A stretch of 9,595 nt of DNA. Source: Clostridia bacterium (GTDB lineage: Bacteria > Bacillota > Clostridia > DUPQ01). A program made the position numbers and the translations under genes. The stretch covers positions 1 to 9,595 of the forward strand of contig JAUUZV010000087.1 of the NCBI GenBank assembly GCA_030592085.1, written 5' to 3'. Positions 1 through 7,903 of the stretch are shown one piece after another (the first letter of the stretch is position 1; each line of letters begins with the position of its first letter). The notes under the pieces are model-generated. The model did no database searches. It worked only from the letters and a program-made list of their open reading frames with translations, and had not been told where the DNA came from.

Positions 1-1235
1 TATTTGAAAATATGGGATATCTAGAAGCTAGTGATAATGCCATACCTGATATTATTTTTTTTAATACGTGTTGTGTCAGAGAAAATGCTGAACAAAAAGT
101 ATTTGGACACCTTGGAGTTCTAAAAAAACAAAAAGAACAAAAAAGAGATATGACTATAATATTAAGTGGTTGTATGATGCAACAAGCTGGAACATTAGAT
201 CAGATTAAAAAAAGCTATCGTCATGCTGATATTGTTTATGGAACAAATAAGAGCCATTTATTACCACAATATTTACATACATATCTTAATACTGGTAAAA
301 AACAATTTTTCGCAGAGGAAACTGGAAAGGAAATTATTGAAGGATTACCAATTAAGAGAGACTCGTCAATTAAAGCGTATGTTCCAATTATGTTTGGTTG
401 CAATAATTTTTGCTCATATTGCGTAGTTCCTTATGTAAGAGGAAGAGAGAGAAGTAGATCTACAAATGATATCATTAATGAAATTAATAATTTAGTTAAT
501 CAAGGAGTTAAGGAAGTAACCTTACTTGGACAAAATGTAAATTCATATGATAGTGGAATTGATTTTGCGGATTTATTATATTTAATTGATAAATCATGTG
601 ATATTAAGAGAATAAGATTTATGACTAGTCATCCAAAGGATATTTCCATGAAGCTTATAAAAGCAATTAGTGAGCTTGAAAAGGTTTGTAATCATTTACA
701 TTTGCCTATGCAATCTGGAAGTACAAAAGTACTTAATCAAATGAATAGAAAATATAGTAAAGAACAATATATTGAAATAATTAAAAATGCTAAGAAAACA
801 ATTTCTAATATTGGATTGAGTACAGATATTATTGTAGGATTCCCAGGTGAAAGTGATAGTGATTTTGATGATACTTTAGATGTAATATCAACATGTGAAT
901 TTGATTTTGCGTATACCTTCCTGTATTCTAAAAGAAGGGGAACGAAAGCTGCAACAAGAGAAGATCAGATAAGTAAGGAAGAAAAAAGTAAACGATTTAA
1001 CAAGTTGGTAGAATTACAAAATAGCATTACTTTACAAAAGAATTTAAAATGTGAAGGAATTATTGAAAAAGTTCTTGTTGAAGGATTTTCGAAAACCGAT
1101 AAAACAGTATTAACAGGACGTGATGAAGCTAATAAAATTGTAAATTTTATTGGAGATGAAAAATCGATTGGGAATATAATTAATGTGAAAATCATTAAAG
1201 GGAAAACTTGGCATCTTGAAGGAGAAGTAGTATGA
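1..1235 (+). CDS. miaB: tRNA-2-methylthio-N6-dimethylallyladenosine synthase MiaB (5' end cut by the window edge)
   Basis: This radical SAM methylthiotransferase converts i6A37 to ms2i6A37 in tRNAs that read UNN codons, acting after MiaA. The reading frame is open back to base 3 (Phe-Glu-Asn precede the ATG at 12), so that ATG is internal and the true start lies upstream. Numbered from the Met at 12, the N-terminal UPF0004 domain shows NTCCVRENAEQK (C20) and SGCM (C54), two of the three ligands of the auxiliary Fe-S cluster. The third, normally near the N terminus, is outside the window. The radical SAM motif CxxxCxxC is C130, C134, C137, followed by VPYVRGRERSR. The last 65 or so residues look like a TRAM RNA-binding domain. 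About 410 residues are visible, against roughly 440-480 for the family. The stop overlaps the next start (ATGA, 1232-1235), so translation is probably coupled. Confidence 0.96.
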   Translation, partial: FENMGYLEASDNAIPDIIFFNTCCVRENAEQKVFGHLGVLKKQKEQKRDMTIILSGCMMQQAGTLDQIKKSYRHADIVYGTNKSHLLPQYLHTYLNTGKKQFFAEETGKEIIEGLPIKRDSSIKAYVPIMFGCNNFCSYCVVPYVRGRERSRSTNDIINEINNLVNQGVKEVTLLGQNVNSYDSGIDFADLLYLIDKSCDIKRIRFMTSHPKDISMKLIKAISELEKVCNHLHLPMQSGSTKVLNQMNRKYSKEQYIEIIKNAKKTISNIGLSTDIIVGFPGESDSDFDDTLDVISTCEFDFAYTFLYSKRRGTKAATREDQISKEEKSKRFNKLVELQNSITLQKNLKCEGIIEKVLVEGFSKTDKTVLTGRDEANKIVNFIGDEKSIGNIINVKIIKGKTWHLEGEVV

Positions 1236-1606
1236 GCGTATTTATAAAAGCCAATGAGTTGGCTAGTGAAATAAGAGAATCAAAAGAGTATAAAGATTTA
1301 ATAGATTGTAAATGTAAAATGGATAAAGATGAAGAAGCTTCTTCTTTGTTAAGAGACATGAGATTATTACAAGAAGAATATATTAAAACAGTTAGAGAAA
1401 ATATTGATAAAGATGCAGTTGATTCAATGGAAAATATCTTAAAAAATAAACATGATGAATTATTATCAAACGATATTACTCATAACTATATAAAAGCAAA
1501 AGACACATTTGATAAACTCATGAAAGAAATTAACAAAAAATTGGCTGAAGGTATTGCATTACCCACTAAAGAAAGTGACTGCGAAAACTGTAAAGGGTGT
1601 GACTAG
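1232..1606 (+). CDS. YlbF/YmcA-family regulator with a C-terminal CxxCxxC tail
   Basis: This is a 124-residue, charged, mostly helical protein of the YlbF/YmcA (Com_YlbF, formerly DUF964) family. Its place between miaB and mutS matches ymcA (ricA) in B. subtilis, so it is probably the YmcA/RicA counterpart; the assignment rests on family resemblance and gene order. In B. subtilis, RicA, RicF (YlbF) and RicT (YaaT) form the Y-complex, which affects Spo0A phosphorylation, competence, biofilm formation and RNase Y-dependent mRNA maturation, and binds [4Fe-4S] clusters. The start is ATG 1232, overlapping the miaB stop, with AAGGAGA at 1219-1225. The helical body covers about residues 1-108. The tail carries C117, C120 and C123, and a further Cys pair is C26/C28. 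The tail may bind Fe-S or another metal (inference). No enzyme motif is visible. Confidence 0.87.
   Translation: MSVFIKANELASEIRESKEYKDLIDCKCKMDKDEEASSLLRDMRLLQEEYIKTVRENIDKDAVDSMENILKNKHDELLSNDITHNYIKAKDTFDKLMKEINKKLAEGIALPTKESDCENCKGCD
1592..1599 (+). promoter_or_regulatory. Ribosome-binding site that fixes the TTG start of mutS
   Basis: AAAGGGTG lies 7 bases before the TTG at 1607, inside the last codons of the upstream gene. No ATG or GTG in the mutS frame lies closer. The TTG start gives the N terminus expected of MutS, with LTPMMKQY at residues 10-17. The upstream stop (TAG, 1604-1606) directly abuts this TTG. Confidence 0.7.
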
Positions 1607-4219
1607 TTGAGCAAGAAAAAGGACAATTCAATATTAACACCGATGATGAAACAATATCTTGATATGAAAGAAAAATATAAAGATTCTATTCTGTTTTTTA
1701 GATTAGGTGATTTTTATGAAATGTTTTTTGAAGACGCATTAATTGCATCAAAAGATTTAGAAATTACACTAACTGGAAGAAATTGTGGAATGGATGAAAA
1801 AGCACCTATGTGTGGGATCCCTTATCATAGTGCTGAAGGATATATTGCTAAATTAATTAATAAAGGCCATAAAGTAGCTATATGTGAACAAGTTGAAGAT
1901 GCAGCAACTGCAAAAGGAATCGTAAAGAGAGAAGTAATTAGAGTTATAACACCTGGTACGGTTACAGACAGTGCATTAATTGATGAAAAAAGCAATAATT
2001 TTATAATGTCACTTTTTAAAGAAGATGCTTGTTATGGAGTAGCAGCTTGTGATATTACAACTGGAGAATTCATGGCAACACAAATTACTTTTGGAGATAC
2101 CCTATCAAAAGTATTTGATGAGATTGCAAAATATCAACCAAAAGAAATAATTACCACAAATGAAGTTAAAGCAATCACTAATTTTGAAGATGCAATTACA
2201 AATCAATTAGGCATTTATTTATCGGTGGATGATGAACAAATATTTACTAATATATCAAGTAATAAATTAATAAATGAAAGAATTGATGAAAGTGATTTGA
2301 ATAAATATGACATTTGGATAAAAGCTGCATGTGGTCTTTTAACTTATCTTAGTGAAACAAGAAAATCTTCATTAGATCATATTAGAAAAATAGACAAATA
2401 TGACTATGAGCAGTATATGACACTTGATGCAATTGCAAGAAAAAATTTAGAATTATCACAAAATATAAGAGAAGGTAAAAAAACAGGTACGCTATTATGG
2501 GTGTTAGATAAAACTGTAACTAGTATGGGTGCTAGAACATTAAGACAGTGGTTAAAACAACCACTATTATCTATTCAATCAATTAATGAAAGACTGACAG
2601 GTGTAGAGGCCTTAAAAGATGAATATATAATAAGAATGGAGTTATTTGACTTATTAAAATCAGTTTATGATATGGAACGATTAACTAGTAAGATAATTAT
2701 GGAAAATGCAAATTGTCGTGATTTAATAGCTTTAAAATCCTCTATTGGACAGTTGCCCTATATAGTGGAACTTTTAGAAAAATTAAATGCTTCATTTATT
2801 AAATACATAAAAAATGACATAGATGTATTAACAGATGTTTATCAACTTATTGATAAAGCAATTATTGAACAACCTCCCATTACTATTAAAGAGGGAGGAA
2901 TTATTAAAGAAGGTTATCTTGAAGAAATAGATAAGTTAAAACTTGCATCAAGAGATGGGAAACAGTGGATATTAGATCTTGAGTTACGAGAAAAACAACA
3001 AACTGGAATTAAAAATTTAAAAGTTGGTTATAATAGAATATTTGGCTATTATCTTGATGTTACTCGTTCTTATTTTGGTTTGGTTCCAGAGCATTATATT
3101 AGAAAACAAACTCTAGCTAATTCTGAAAGATATATTACTGAAGAACTAAAATCAATGGAAACAACAATTTTAGGTGCTGAGGAAAAATTAATTAGAATGG
3201 AGTACTCAACTTTTGTATCAGTAAGAGAGAAACTTGCAAGTAATGGAAATCGTTTATTAAAGACTGCCAAAGCAATTTGTAAATTAGATGCTTTAGGTGC
3301 TCTAGCTGAAGTTGCAGATAGAGAAAATTATATAAAACCTGAAGTTAATGATTCTTCAATTATTGATATTAAAGATGGTAGACATCCTGTTGTTGAAAAA
3401 ATGCCAAATTGTGATGAGTTTATTCCAAATGATACATTTTTAGATTGTGAACAATCTAAAACTTCAATTATCACTGGGCCAAACATGGCAGGAAAATCAA
3501 CATATATGAGGCAAACTGCAATAATTGTTTTAATGGCACAGATGGGTAGTTTTGTTCCAGCTAAAAGTGCATCAATCGGATTAGTAGATAAGATATTTAC
3601 ACGAATTGGTGCTGCGGATGATTTAGCTGGAGGGCAGAGTACTTTTATGTTAGAAATGAGTGAGGTTGCTTCTATAATAAAAAATACTACAGATAGAAGT
3701 TTATTGATACTTGATGAAATTGGTCGTGGAACTAGTACATTTGATGGGCTATCTATTGCATGGGCTGTTATTGAATATCTATCAAATGCTAAAACATGTA
3801 GAACTATGTTTTCTACTCATTATCATGAATTAACTGAACTTGAAGGAAAAATTACTGGAGTTAAAAACTATTGTATAACTGCTGAAAAACAAGGTAAAGA
3901 AGTTACATTTTTACGTAAGGTAATACGTGGTGGAGCTGATGAGAGTTATGGAATACAAGTAGCATATTTAGCTGGGGTTCCAGAAGAAATTATAACTAGA
4001 GCGACATATTTATTAAATGAACTTGAAAAAAACGATTTTGGGAAACGAAGTAAAATAAAAGAACAGACAATCGATGGCCAATTAAATTTTACGGAATTTT
4101 CAAACCGGTCTAAAAAAGAAGAAGAAATTATTTTATTACTTAGGCGTATGAAAATACAAGAAATGACACCACTTGAAGCGCTTAATCAGTTATATGAATT
4201 AAAAAACAAATTGGAGTAA
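1607..4219 (+). CDS. mutS: DNA mismatch repair protein MutS
   Basis: MutS is the mismatch-recognition ATPase of DNA repair; it slides on DNA after binding a mismatch and recruits MutL. The 870-residue length is typical of the MutS1 type. The mismatch-reading motif is in the N-terminal domain: FRLGDFYEMF holds F36 and E38, the same numbering as in E. coli. The connector, lever and clamp domains cover about residues 125-570. The ATPase domain has Walker A GPNMAGKST (624-632), Walker B LLILDE (699-704) followed by IGRGTSTFDG, and the signature STHYHEL (736-742, with H738). The C-terminal MTPLEALNQLYELK is the usual oligomerisation helix. QLNFTEF, shortly before it, may be a diverged beta-clamp-binding site. 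Translation starts at TTG, directly after the upstream stop. The 3' end carries the mutL ribosome-binding site. The gene is complete, with no frameshift. Confidence 0.98.
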   Translation: MSKKKDNSILTPMMKQYLDMKEKYKDSILFFRLGDFYEMFFEDALIASKDLEITLTGRNCGMDEKAPMCGIPYHSAEGYIAKLINKGHKVAICEQVEDAATAKGIVKREVIRVITPGTVTDSALIDEKSNNFIMSLFKEDACYGVAACDITTGEFMATQITFGDTLSKVFDEIAKYQPKEIITTNEVKAITNFEDAITNQLGIYLSVDDEQIFTNISSNKLINERIDESDLNKYDIWIKAACGLLTYLSETRKSSLDHIRKIDKYDYEQYMTLDAIARKNLELSQNIREGKKTGTLLWVLDKTVTSMGARTLRQWLKQPLLSIQSINERLTGVEALKDEYIIRMELFDLLKSVYDMERLTSKIIMENANCRDLIALKSSIGQLPYIVELLEKLNASFIKYIKNDIDVLTDVYQLIDKAIIEQPPITIKEGGIIKEGYLEEIDKLKLASRDGKQWILDLELREKQQTGIKNLKVGYNRIFGYYLDVTRSYFGLVPEHYIRKQTLANSERYITEELKSMETTILGAEEKLIRMEYSTFVSVREKLASNGNRLLKTAKAICKLDALGALAEVADRENYIKPEVNDSSIIDIKDGRHPVVEKMPNCDEFIPNDTFLDCEQSKTSIITGPNMAGKSTYMRQTAIIVLMAQMGSFVPAKSASIGLVDKIFTRIGAADDLAGGQSTFMLEMSEVASIIKNTTDRSLLILDEIGRGTSTFDGLSIAWAVIEYLSNAKTCRTMFSTHYHELTELEGKITGVKNYCITAEKQGKEVTFLRKVIRGGADESYGIQVAYLAGVPEEIITRATYLLNELEKNDFGKRSKIKEQTIDGQLNFTEFSNRSKKEEEIILLLRRMKIQEMTPLEALNQLYELKNKLE

Positions 4220-4225
4220 ATAGTA

Positions 4226-5983
4226 ATGGGAAAAATTATTATACTTGATGAAAATACTGCTAATCAAATTGCTGCTGGTGAAGTTATTGAGAGACCATCG
4301 TCAATAATTAAAGAATTAGTTGAAAATTCTATAGATGCAAATGCAACTATAATTCGTATTGAAATTATTAAAGGTGGAATATCTTTTATTAGAATTACAG
4401 ACAATGGAGATGGTATTGCAAAAGATGATATGGAAATGGCTTTTGAACGACATGGTACTAGTAAAATAAAAAGTGCTAATGATTTATCTCACATTGATAC
4501 CATGGGATTTAGAGGAGAAGCATTAGCAAGTGTTGCATCAGTAGCAGATGTTACATTAATTTCAAAAACTAAAGATGATAAAACAGGGACTTCTATCCAT
4601 ATTAAAGGTGGAGAATTCCAAACACTACGTAATGTAGCTAAGGAACCAGGCACAACAATTACAGTTAGATCTCTTTTTTATAATACACCTGCACGATTTA
4701 AATTTTTGAAAAATGATACAACAGAAACTAGATATTGTAATGAAATTATTAATAAAATAGCTTTAGGGAATCCTAAAATTGCCATATCATTTATTTCTAA
4801 TAAAAAAGAATTATTACAAACACCAGGCGATAATCAACTTGTTAATACTATTTATGCAATTTATGGAAAACAGATTGCCAATTCGCTATTTACAGTACAA
4901 AGCACTAATGAGGGAATGACTTTATCAGGATATGTTGGGAAACAAACTATTGCTAGGGGTAATAGAGCTCACCAATCTATATTTATAAATCATAGAGCAA
5001 TCAAGAGTATCGAAATTACAAAAGCTGTTGAGAAAGCTTATGAATCAACTTTGATGAAAGGTCGTTTCCCATTTTTTGTACTAAATTTATCAATTAATCC
5101 ATCACTTGTTGATGTGAATGTTCATCCAGCAAAATTAGAAGTTAGGTTCAGTAATGCCAAAGAAATATTTTCTTTAGTTTATCGTGCTGTTAAGGCAGTT
5201 ATTGAAAAGACAAATACTATTTATTATCAGCAACCTAAAGAAGATACACCTAAAACTTTCTCATTCAATTCAAAGGTAAATGAATCTACACCAACTTATA
5301 ACCCGACTTATGTTGAAAAACAAGTATTTCATGATCAAATGAAACAAGTAAAGGAACAATTTAAACAAGACCCAATAAGTACTTTTGAAAATGAAGATGA
5401 GAAGATTAAAGAGAACGTTAGTGAAATAATTGGAAACTATTCAATAATTGGACAGTTATTTAAGACATATGTAATTTTACAGCGTAAAGATGATATTTTA
5501 TTATTAGATCAACATGCATGTCATGAACGTATTACTTATGAAAAACTTCTTAAAAAGTATGAAAATCATACTTTGAAAAAACAATTATTAATGGTTCCAA
5601 TAGAAGTCAGATTAACGAATTCGGAATTGAATCTGGTTTTTGATAATAAAGAAAAAATAGAAAAAATGGGGTTTGAAGTTGATCAATTCTCAGAGCATAG
5701 TATTGTAATAAGATCGGTTCCAACTGATATTTTAGGAGATAATGCAAGAGACGTATTTATAAGTGCTATTGATAATTTAAATAAAGATGATCATGAAGCA
5801 TTATATATGATGGCATGTAAAAATTCTATAAAAGCTAATCACAAATTAAGCCATGAGGAAATAAGAGAAATGGTATCACTATTAGGAGAATTGACAAATC
5901 CCTTTAACTGTCCTCATGGGAGACCAACTATTATTAAAATGACTAAATATGAATTAGAAAAACGTTTTAAAAGGATTGTTTAA
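4226..5983 (+). CDS. mutL: DNA mismatch repair endonuclease MutL
   Basis: MutL couples mismatch recognition by MutS to strand incision. The N-terminal GHKL ATPase has the conserved ELVENSIDA (E30, N34), DNGDGI (59-64), RHGTSKI (75-81) and GFRGEAL (94-100). A low-complexity linker covers about residues 335-400. The C-terminal domain has the metal-dependent nicking motif DQHA(X)2E(X)4E at 428-439, ACKNSIKA at 530-537 and CPHGRP at 562-567. This is therefore a self-nicking MutL of the type found in bacteria without MutH. QLLMVP at 453-458 matches the position and pattern of the beta-clamp contact in B. subtilis MutL (QEMIVP). The start is ATG 4226, with GGAG at 4213-4216 inside the end of mutS. 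Its stop shares one base with the miaA start. The 585-residue length is normal. Confidence 0.98.
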   Translation: MGKIIILDENTANQIAAGEVIERPSSIIKELVENSIDANATIIRIEIIKGGISFIRITDNGDGIAKDDMEMAFERHGTSKIKSANDLSHIDTMGFRGEALASVASVADVTLISKTKDDKTGTSIHIKGGEFQTLRNVAKEPGTTITVRSLFYNTPARFKFLKNDTTETRYCNEIINKIALGNPKIAISFISNKKELLQTPGDNQLVNTIYAIYGKQIANSLFTVQSTNEGMTLSGYVGKQTIARGNRAHQSIFINHRAIKSIEITKAVEKAYESTLMKGRFPFFVLNLSINPSLVDVNVHPAKLEVRFSNAKEIFSLVYRAVKAVIEKTNTIYYQQPKEDTPKTFSFNSKVNESTPTYNPTYVEKQVFHDQMKQVKEQFKQDPISTFENEDEKIKENVSEIIGNYSIIGQLFKTYVILQRKDDILLLDQHACHERITYEKLLKKYENHTLKKQLLMVPIEVRLTNSELNLVFDNKEKIEKMGFEVDQFSEHSIVIRSVPTDILGDNARDVFISAIDNLNKDDHEALYMMACKNSIKANHKLSHEEIREMVSLLGELTNPFNCPHGRPTIIKMTKYELEKRFKRIV

Positions 5984-6918
5984 TGAAACAAGTAATAATT
6001 ATCACAGGTCCAACAGCTTCTGGAAAAACGGATGTTGCTATAAACATTGCTAAAGAGAATAATGGCGAGATTATTTCATGCGATTCAATGCAATTATATC
6101 AAAAAATGGATATTGGTACAGCAACACCTTCAATTGATGAAAGACAAGGAATTATACATCATAATTTTGATATAATATCACCTAATAAAAGTTTTAATGT
6201 AGCAAAGTATAAAGAAATTACTATCCCCATTATTGAGGATATTCTAAAAAAAGACAAATTACCAATTCTAGTGGGTGGTACAGGTTTATATATAGATTCT
6301 ATTCTTTATAATATTAATTTTAGTAAACAAGATAATACAATAATTAGAAAAAAATATGCAGATATGGTAGAGAATAAAGGTAAAGAACATGTATATCAAA
6401 TGTTATGCAAAAAGGACAAAGAAGCTGCAGAAAAGATTCACCCTAATAATATAAAACGAGTTATAAGAGCATTAGAAATTGTCGAATTAGCAAGTACTTC
6501 ATTATCGGATTATCAAAAAAAAGCTAAAAAAGATAATAGTCCTTATGATTTTTTAATATTTGTTTTAAGTCCTAACCGCAAATTTCTATATGATAGAATT
6601 GAAAAGAGAGTAGATCTTATGCTTGAAAATGGATTAGTTAAAGAAGTTAATGAAATAAAAAAAATAGTTCCTAATAAAAAATCTACATCTTTACAAGCAA
6701 TTGGTTACAAAGAGGTTATTTGGTATATTGACGGTATAATAACTTATGAAGAAATGATAAGACTATTAAAAAGGAATAGTAGACATTATGCCAAAAGACA
6801 ACTTACTTGGTTTAAAAGATATGAAAATGCTTTTGTAATTGAAATAGATGATCAAACTACTAAGAAGAATTTAAATACGAAGATTAGGACTATTCTTGAA
6901 AAAAATAGGAAATTTTAG
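5983..6918 (+). CDS. miaA: tRNA dimethylallyltransferase MiaA
   Basis: MiaA transfers a dimethylallyl group from DMAPP to N6 of A37 in tRNAs that read UNN codons, making i6A37, the substrate of MiaB encoded at the start of this operon. The P-loop is GPTASGKT (9-16). The conserved CDSMQLY segment (33-39) carries D34, S35 and Q37, and GGTGLY (98-103) follows. QAIGYKE (238-244) and the late RHYAKRQLTWFKR segment are typical family signatures. At 311 residues it is full length. The start ATG overlaps the mutL stop by one base (TAATG), with AAGGA at 5971-5975, so translation is probably coupled to mutL. The order mutL-miaA-hfq also occurs in enterobacteria. Confidence 0.97.
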   Translation: MKQVIIITGPTASGKTDVAINIAKENNGEIISCDSMQLYQKMDIGTATPSIDERQGIIHHNFDIISPNKSFNVAKYKEITIPIIEDILKKDKLPILVGGTGLYIDSILYNINFSKQDNTIIRKKYADMVENKGKEHVYQMLCKKDKEAAEKIHPNNIKRVIRALEIVELASTSLSDYQKKAKKDNSPYDFLIFVLSPNRKFLYDRIEKRVDLMLENGLVKEVNEIKKIVPNKKSTSLQAIGYKEVIWYIDGIITYEEMIRLLKRNSRHYAKRQLTWFKRYENAFVIEIDDQTTKKNLNTKIRTILEKNRKF

Positions 6919-6924
6919 TAAGAT
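6896..6924 (+). promoter_or_regulatory. Possible internal promoter for hfq
   Basis: TTGAAA (6896-6901) and TAAGAT (6919-6924) are separated by 17 bases. They give 5/6 and 4/6 matches to a housekeeping sigma promoter, and the -10 starts directly after the miaA stop codon. Transcription would begin near 6931, just ahead of the hfq ribosome-binding site. In DNA this AT-rich such matches arise by chance, so this is a candidate only. Confidence 0.35.
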
Positions 6925-6954
6925 AAGGGTGAATAATGAAGGGGGCATAAAAAT

Positions 6955-7206
6955 ATGAGTAAACCAATGTCAATGAATTTACAAGATGTATTTTTAAACC
7001 AACTTAGAAGAGACAAAATTCAAGTAACACTATTTTTAGTTAATGGATTCCAGATTAAAGGAATTATAAAAGGATTTGATAATTTCGTTCTTGTCATGGA
7101 AGTAGAAGGAAATCAGCAAATTATATATAAACATGCAATATCCACAATTGCTCCAATGGAAAAAATTAACTTAATATTTCAAGAAAATATACATCAAGAT
7201 AAATAA
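6955..7206 (+). CDS. hfq: RNA-binding protein Hfq
   Basis: Hfq is a hexameric Sm-like ring protein that binds sRNAs and mRNAs. The Sm1 region covers about residues 10-50, with VTLFLVNGFQIKG, and Sm2 is IIYKHAISTIAP, with Y58, K59 and H60 of the conserved YKHAIS motif. Q10 corresponds to the proximal-face Gln 8 of E. coli. The lateral rim has R18, R19 and K21. F27 and F32 replace E. coli Tyr25 and Ile30, as in B. subtilis Hfq, suggesting a Gram-positive type of distal-face RNA binding. The C-terminal tail is short: about 15 residues after the Sm2 motif. At 83 residues it is normal for Firmicutes. A strong AAGGGGG (6939-6945) precedes the ATG by 9 bases. It is the last gene of the operon and ends at a terminator shared with lexA. 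Confidence 0.97.
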   Translation: MSKPMSMNLQDVFLNQLRRDKIQVTLFLVNGFQIKGIIKGFDNFVLVMEVEGNQQIIYKHAISTIAPMEKINLIFQENIHQDK

Positions 7207-7233
7207 AAAAAATGAGCTTAAAGCTCATTTTTT
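7207..7233. terminator. Bidirectional intrinsic terminator between hfq and lexA
   Basis: A perfect 13-bp inverted repeat (AAAAAATGAGCTT at 7207-7219 and its complement at 7221-7233) surrounds one central base. As RNA it would form a GAGC/GCUC-cored hairpin with a U run after it on the plus strand, and the mirror image on the minus strand. It starts directly after the hfq stop and covers two bases of the lexA stop (complement of 7232-7234), so it serves both convergent units. Confidence 0.9.
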
Positions 7234-7846
7234 AGTATGTTCTAAATAAACCAATTACAATGCCTGCAATAACAATATCTGATTTAATAATAATAGGATT
7301 CATAGATGAGTTTTCAGGTTGTAATCTAATATGGTCGCTTTCTTTGTAAAAAGTTTTCACAGTAGCTTCGTCATCAATTAAAGCAACTACTATATCTCCA
7401 TTATTTGCTGTGTTTTGTTGTTTAACTAAAATTAAATCGCCATCTAAAATTCCAGCTTCAATCATACTGTCACCTTTGACCTTTAACATAAAAGATACAC
7501 TTCCTTTTGTATATTCTTCTTTAATAGGAAAATGAGTTTCAATATTTTCGGTAGCTAGGATTGGTTGACCGGCAGCTACTTGTCCAACGATTGGGATACT
7601 AACTAATCCTTCCATTTCTACTTTCTTTTCTAGTTCAGGAAGTCGAATAGAACGAGAGATAGAGTTATCCATAATAATATAGCCTAACTCAGCCAATCTT
7701 TTAAGATAGCTATGTGCACTAGATGTAGATTTAATACCAACATCTTGACAGATGTCACGAACAGAAGGTGAATAATGGTTTTCATTAATTGATTGTTTAA
7801 TATACTCCAAAACTTTAATTTGAATTTCTTTTAAATCACTGTACAT
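7232..7846 (-). CDS. lexA: SOS repressor LexA
   Basis: LexA is a dimeric repressor of DNA-damage genes that cleaves itself when RecA filaments form. The N-terminal winged helix-turn-helix covers about residues 1-65, with YSPSVRDICQDVGIKSTSSA in the recognition region. The self-cleavage site is A92-G93 in VGQVAAGQP. The Ser-Lys catalytic dyad is S127 (KGDSM) and K164 (ATVKTF). The 204-residue length is standard. The start is ATG (complement of 7844-7846), with TGAGGT 7 bases upstream (complement of 7853-7858). It has its own promoter overlapped by a LexA box, which implies autorepression. It is divergent from the LysM gene, as lexA is from yneA in B. subtilis, and convergent with the mutSL-hfq operon. 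Confidence 0.98.
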   Translation of the reverse strand: MYSDLKEIQIKVLEYIKQSINENHYSPSVRDICQDVGIKSTSSAHSYLKRLAELGYIIMDNSISRSIRLPELEKKVEMEGLVSIPIVGQVAAGQPILATENIETHFPIKEEYTKGSVSFMLKVKGDSMIEAGILDGDLILVKQQNTANNGDIVVALIDDEATVKTFYKESDHIRLQPENSSMNPIIIKSDIVIAGIVIGLFRTY

Positions 7847-7874
7847 ATTATTACCTCATTTATTTGATAAATAT

Positions 7875-7903
7875 ACTTTAGCATAAATGAAAAATAAAGT
7901 CAA
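7875..7903 (-). promoter_or_regulatory. lexA promoter
   Basis: On the minus strand, TTGACT (complement of 7898-7903) and TAAAGT (complement of 7875-7880) are separated by 17 bases, and TGC immediately before the -10 makes it an extended -10 promoter. The expected transcription start, near 7868, leaves a leader of about 20 bases containing the lexA ribosome-binding site. The -35 overlaps the outer half of LexA box 1 by three bases. Confidence 0.75.

Noticed and set aside
12..14. ATG at base 12 as the start of miaB.
   Set aside because: The frame is open to the window edge with MiaB-like residues before it, and the first conserved Cys of the family has not yet appeared, so the true start is upstream.
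223..426. A 67-codon plus-strand open frame inside miaB.
   Set aside because: It lies fully within the well-supported MiaB frame, has no clear ribosome-binding site and shows no recognisable protein features.
965..1195. A 76-codon minus-strand open frame opposite the end of miaB.
   Set aside because: It is antisense to the TRAM region of MiaB; its hydrophobic composition is what the complement of this AT-rich sequence would give.
1600..1612. A lost cotE gene between the YlbF-family gene and mutS, as in Bacillus.
   Set aside because: The two genes abut with no intervening base and no remnant; absence of cotE is expected outside Bacillus relatives and is not evidence of a deletion here.
6936..6950. 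A four-codon ATG-AAG-GGG-GCA-TAA frame just ahead of hfq, considered as a leader peptide.
   Set aside because: It overlaps the hfq ribosome-binding site and is too short to be told from chance in a purine-rich leader.
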